64,000 bases of DNA from Mycolicibacterium sp. J2 (GTDB lineage Bacteria > Actinomycetota > Actinomycetes > Mycobacteriales > Mycobacteriaceae): assembly GCF_026240945.1 (NCBI RefSeq), contig NZ_JAPFPY010000009.1, positions 121,438-185,437 of the forward strand. The letters run 5' to 3'. The position numbers were made by a program, and so were the translations under genes. The notes under the pieces are model-generated. The model saw only the letters and a list, made by a program, of their open reading frames with translations. It had not been told where the DNA came from and made no database searches. This document shows, in pieces, positions 63,626 to 64,000 of the stretch. Each line of letters starts with the position of its first letter. Position 1 is the first letter of the stretch.

Positions 63626-64000
63626 TCAGGCCAGATACTGCGCGGTGCTCCCGCTGATCGGCATGTCCGGCATACCCAGCTTGCGGTGATCCCAGCTGCG
63701 CCGCCGCGACTCGCGCACCCGCACACAGATGCGGTTGTTCATCATCTGGTCCACAAAGGGTTTCATCTCGTCGGTGTACGGACCGGTGTAGCGCTCCCAC
63801 ACGCTGATGCCGACGCGAAGGCTGGTTTCCGGGTCGTCGACGATCTCGGCGGTGCCGTCGATGGACACCCCGCGCAGCGTGTTGTAGGTCAGACCGTCCT
63901 CGATCATCACGGTGATGGTCGGATCGCGGCGTAGGTTCACCGCCTTCTGCGATTTGGCCTTGGTCTCGAACCAGATCTCGCCGTCCAGCACGGCGTACCA
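63626..64000 (-). CDS. PPOX-class (pyridoxamine oxidase-like) F420/FMN-binding protein, partial
   Basis: The 5' end is beyond the right edge; 124 codons and the stop are visible. The split-barrel pattern WYAVLDGEIWFETKAKSQKAVNLRRDPTITVMIEDG matches the mycobacterial F420-dependent PPOX group, as does RRRSWDHRKL near the C-terminus. These proteins bind F420 or FMN and reduce small substrates. The stop is 3 bases from the convergent GNAT stop. Confidence 0.83.
   Translation of the reverse strand, partial: WYAVLDGEIWFETKAKSQKAVNLRRDPTITVMIEDGLTYNTLRGVSIDGTAEIVDDPETSLRVGISVWERYTGPYTDEMKPFVDQMMNNRICVRVRESRRRSWDHRKLGMPDMPISGSTAQYLA

Overview
The window is high-GC, gene-dense actinobacterial DNA from a mycobacterium, most likely a Mycolicibacterium-type species. 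The main evidence is gene content and order. A block runs hns-like, rraA, ethA/ethR divergent pair, PHP-domain gene, small membrane protein gene, gltD, gltB, in nearly the order of the M. tuberculosis Rv3852-Rv3859c neighbourhood. There are ESX-1 genes with whiB6, a cyp138-like P450 flanked by msrA and a TetR gene, pncA, maltokinase and a 13E12-type (DUF222-HNH) gene. Database names are from memory of these families; nothing was searched.

Layout. 1-7 kb: end of copC, copD, an Ala/Pro/Lys-rich membrane-anchored basic protein, rraA, ethA/ethR, a Y-family polymerase, a membrane protein and a HhH-PHP protein. 7.1-10.3 kb: a four-gene EspE/EspF/EspH-like cluster with a membrane-anchored partner. 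10.4-14.1 kb: an F420-type LLM oxidoreductase and a four-gene minus-strand catabolic-looking operon. 14.1-14.8 kb: a 46-residue small protein gene and a tandem repeat. 14.8-20.9 kb: gltD-gltB. 21.4-28.5 kb: thioesterase, aquaporin, DNA glycosylase, DUF427 and SRPBCC proteins, GT2, methyltransferase, SDR and NTF2-like proteins. 28.5-33 kb: DUF4349 lipoprotein, msrB-msrA, P450 and two TetR regulators. 33-37.3 kb: a methyltransferase/glycosyltransferase cluster and a C39-like peptidase. 37.5-41.2 kb: a tightly overlapped four-gene membrane/cupredoxin operon of unknown function, then pncA. 41.8-46.7 kb: 13E12 gene, crotonase, MarR plus ABC exporter, SDR remnant. 47-53.9 kb: secreted two-domain C39-like protein, ArnT-like glycosyltransferase, maltokinase, HugZ-like protein, phosphoribosyltransferase. 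53.9-61.6 kb: remnant ESX-1 locus with whiB6 and an Rv3860-like ATPase. 61.7-64 kb: secreted protein, pirin, GNAT, PPOX protein (cut by the right edge).

The most striking observation is in the ESX-1 locus. On the minus strand the order is espE-like, espF-like, one fused gene, eccD1. The fused gene starts as EspG1 (about 116 residues) and continues, in frame, as EspI from near its own N-terminus. espH, eccA1, eccB1, eccCa1/eccCb1, PE35, PPE68, esxB and esxA, which lie between espG1 and espI in M. tuberculosis, are absent. So are espJ/K/L/B, eccE1 and mycP1 beyond eccD1. This looks like a natural RD1-like deletion that left a chimeric but open gene. The separate EspE/EspF/EspH-like cluster at 7-10 kb raises the question of which secretion machine, if any, these proteins now use.

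Other candidates for new biology are the four-gene cupredoxin operon (37472-41158), a secreted protein pairing an apparently inactive with an apparently active C39-like domain, repeat-bearing intergenic control regions (P450/TetR, XRE/whiB6, MarR/crotonase), a 10-bp core palindrome shared between a TetR gene and a glycosyltransferase operon, and the small protein gene downstream of gltD.
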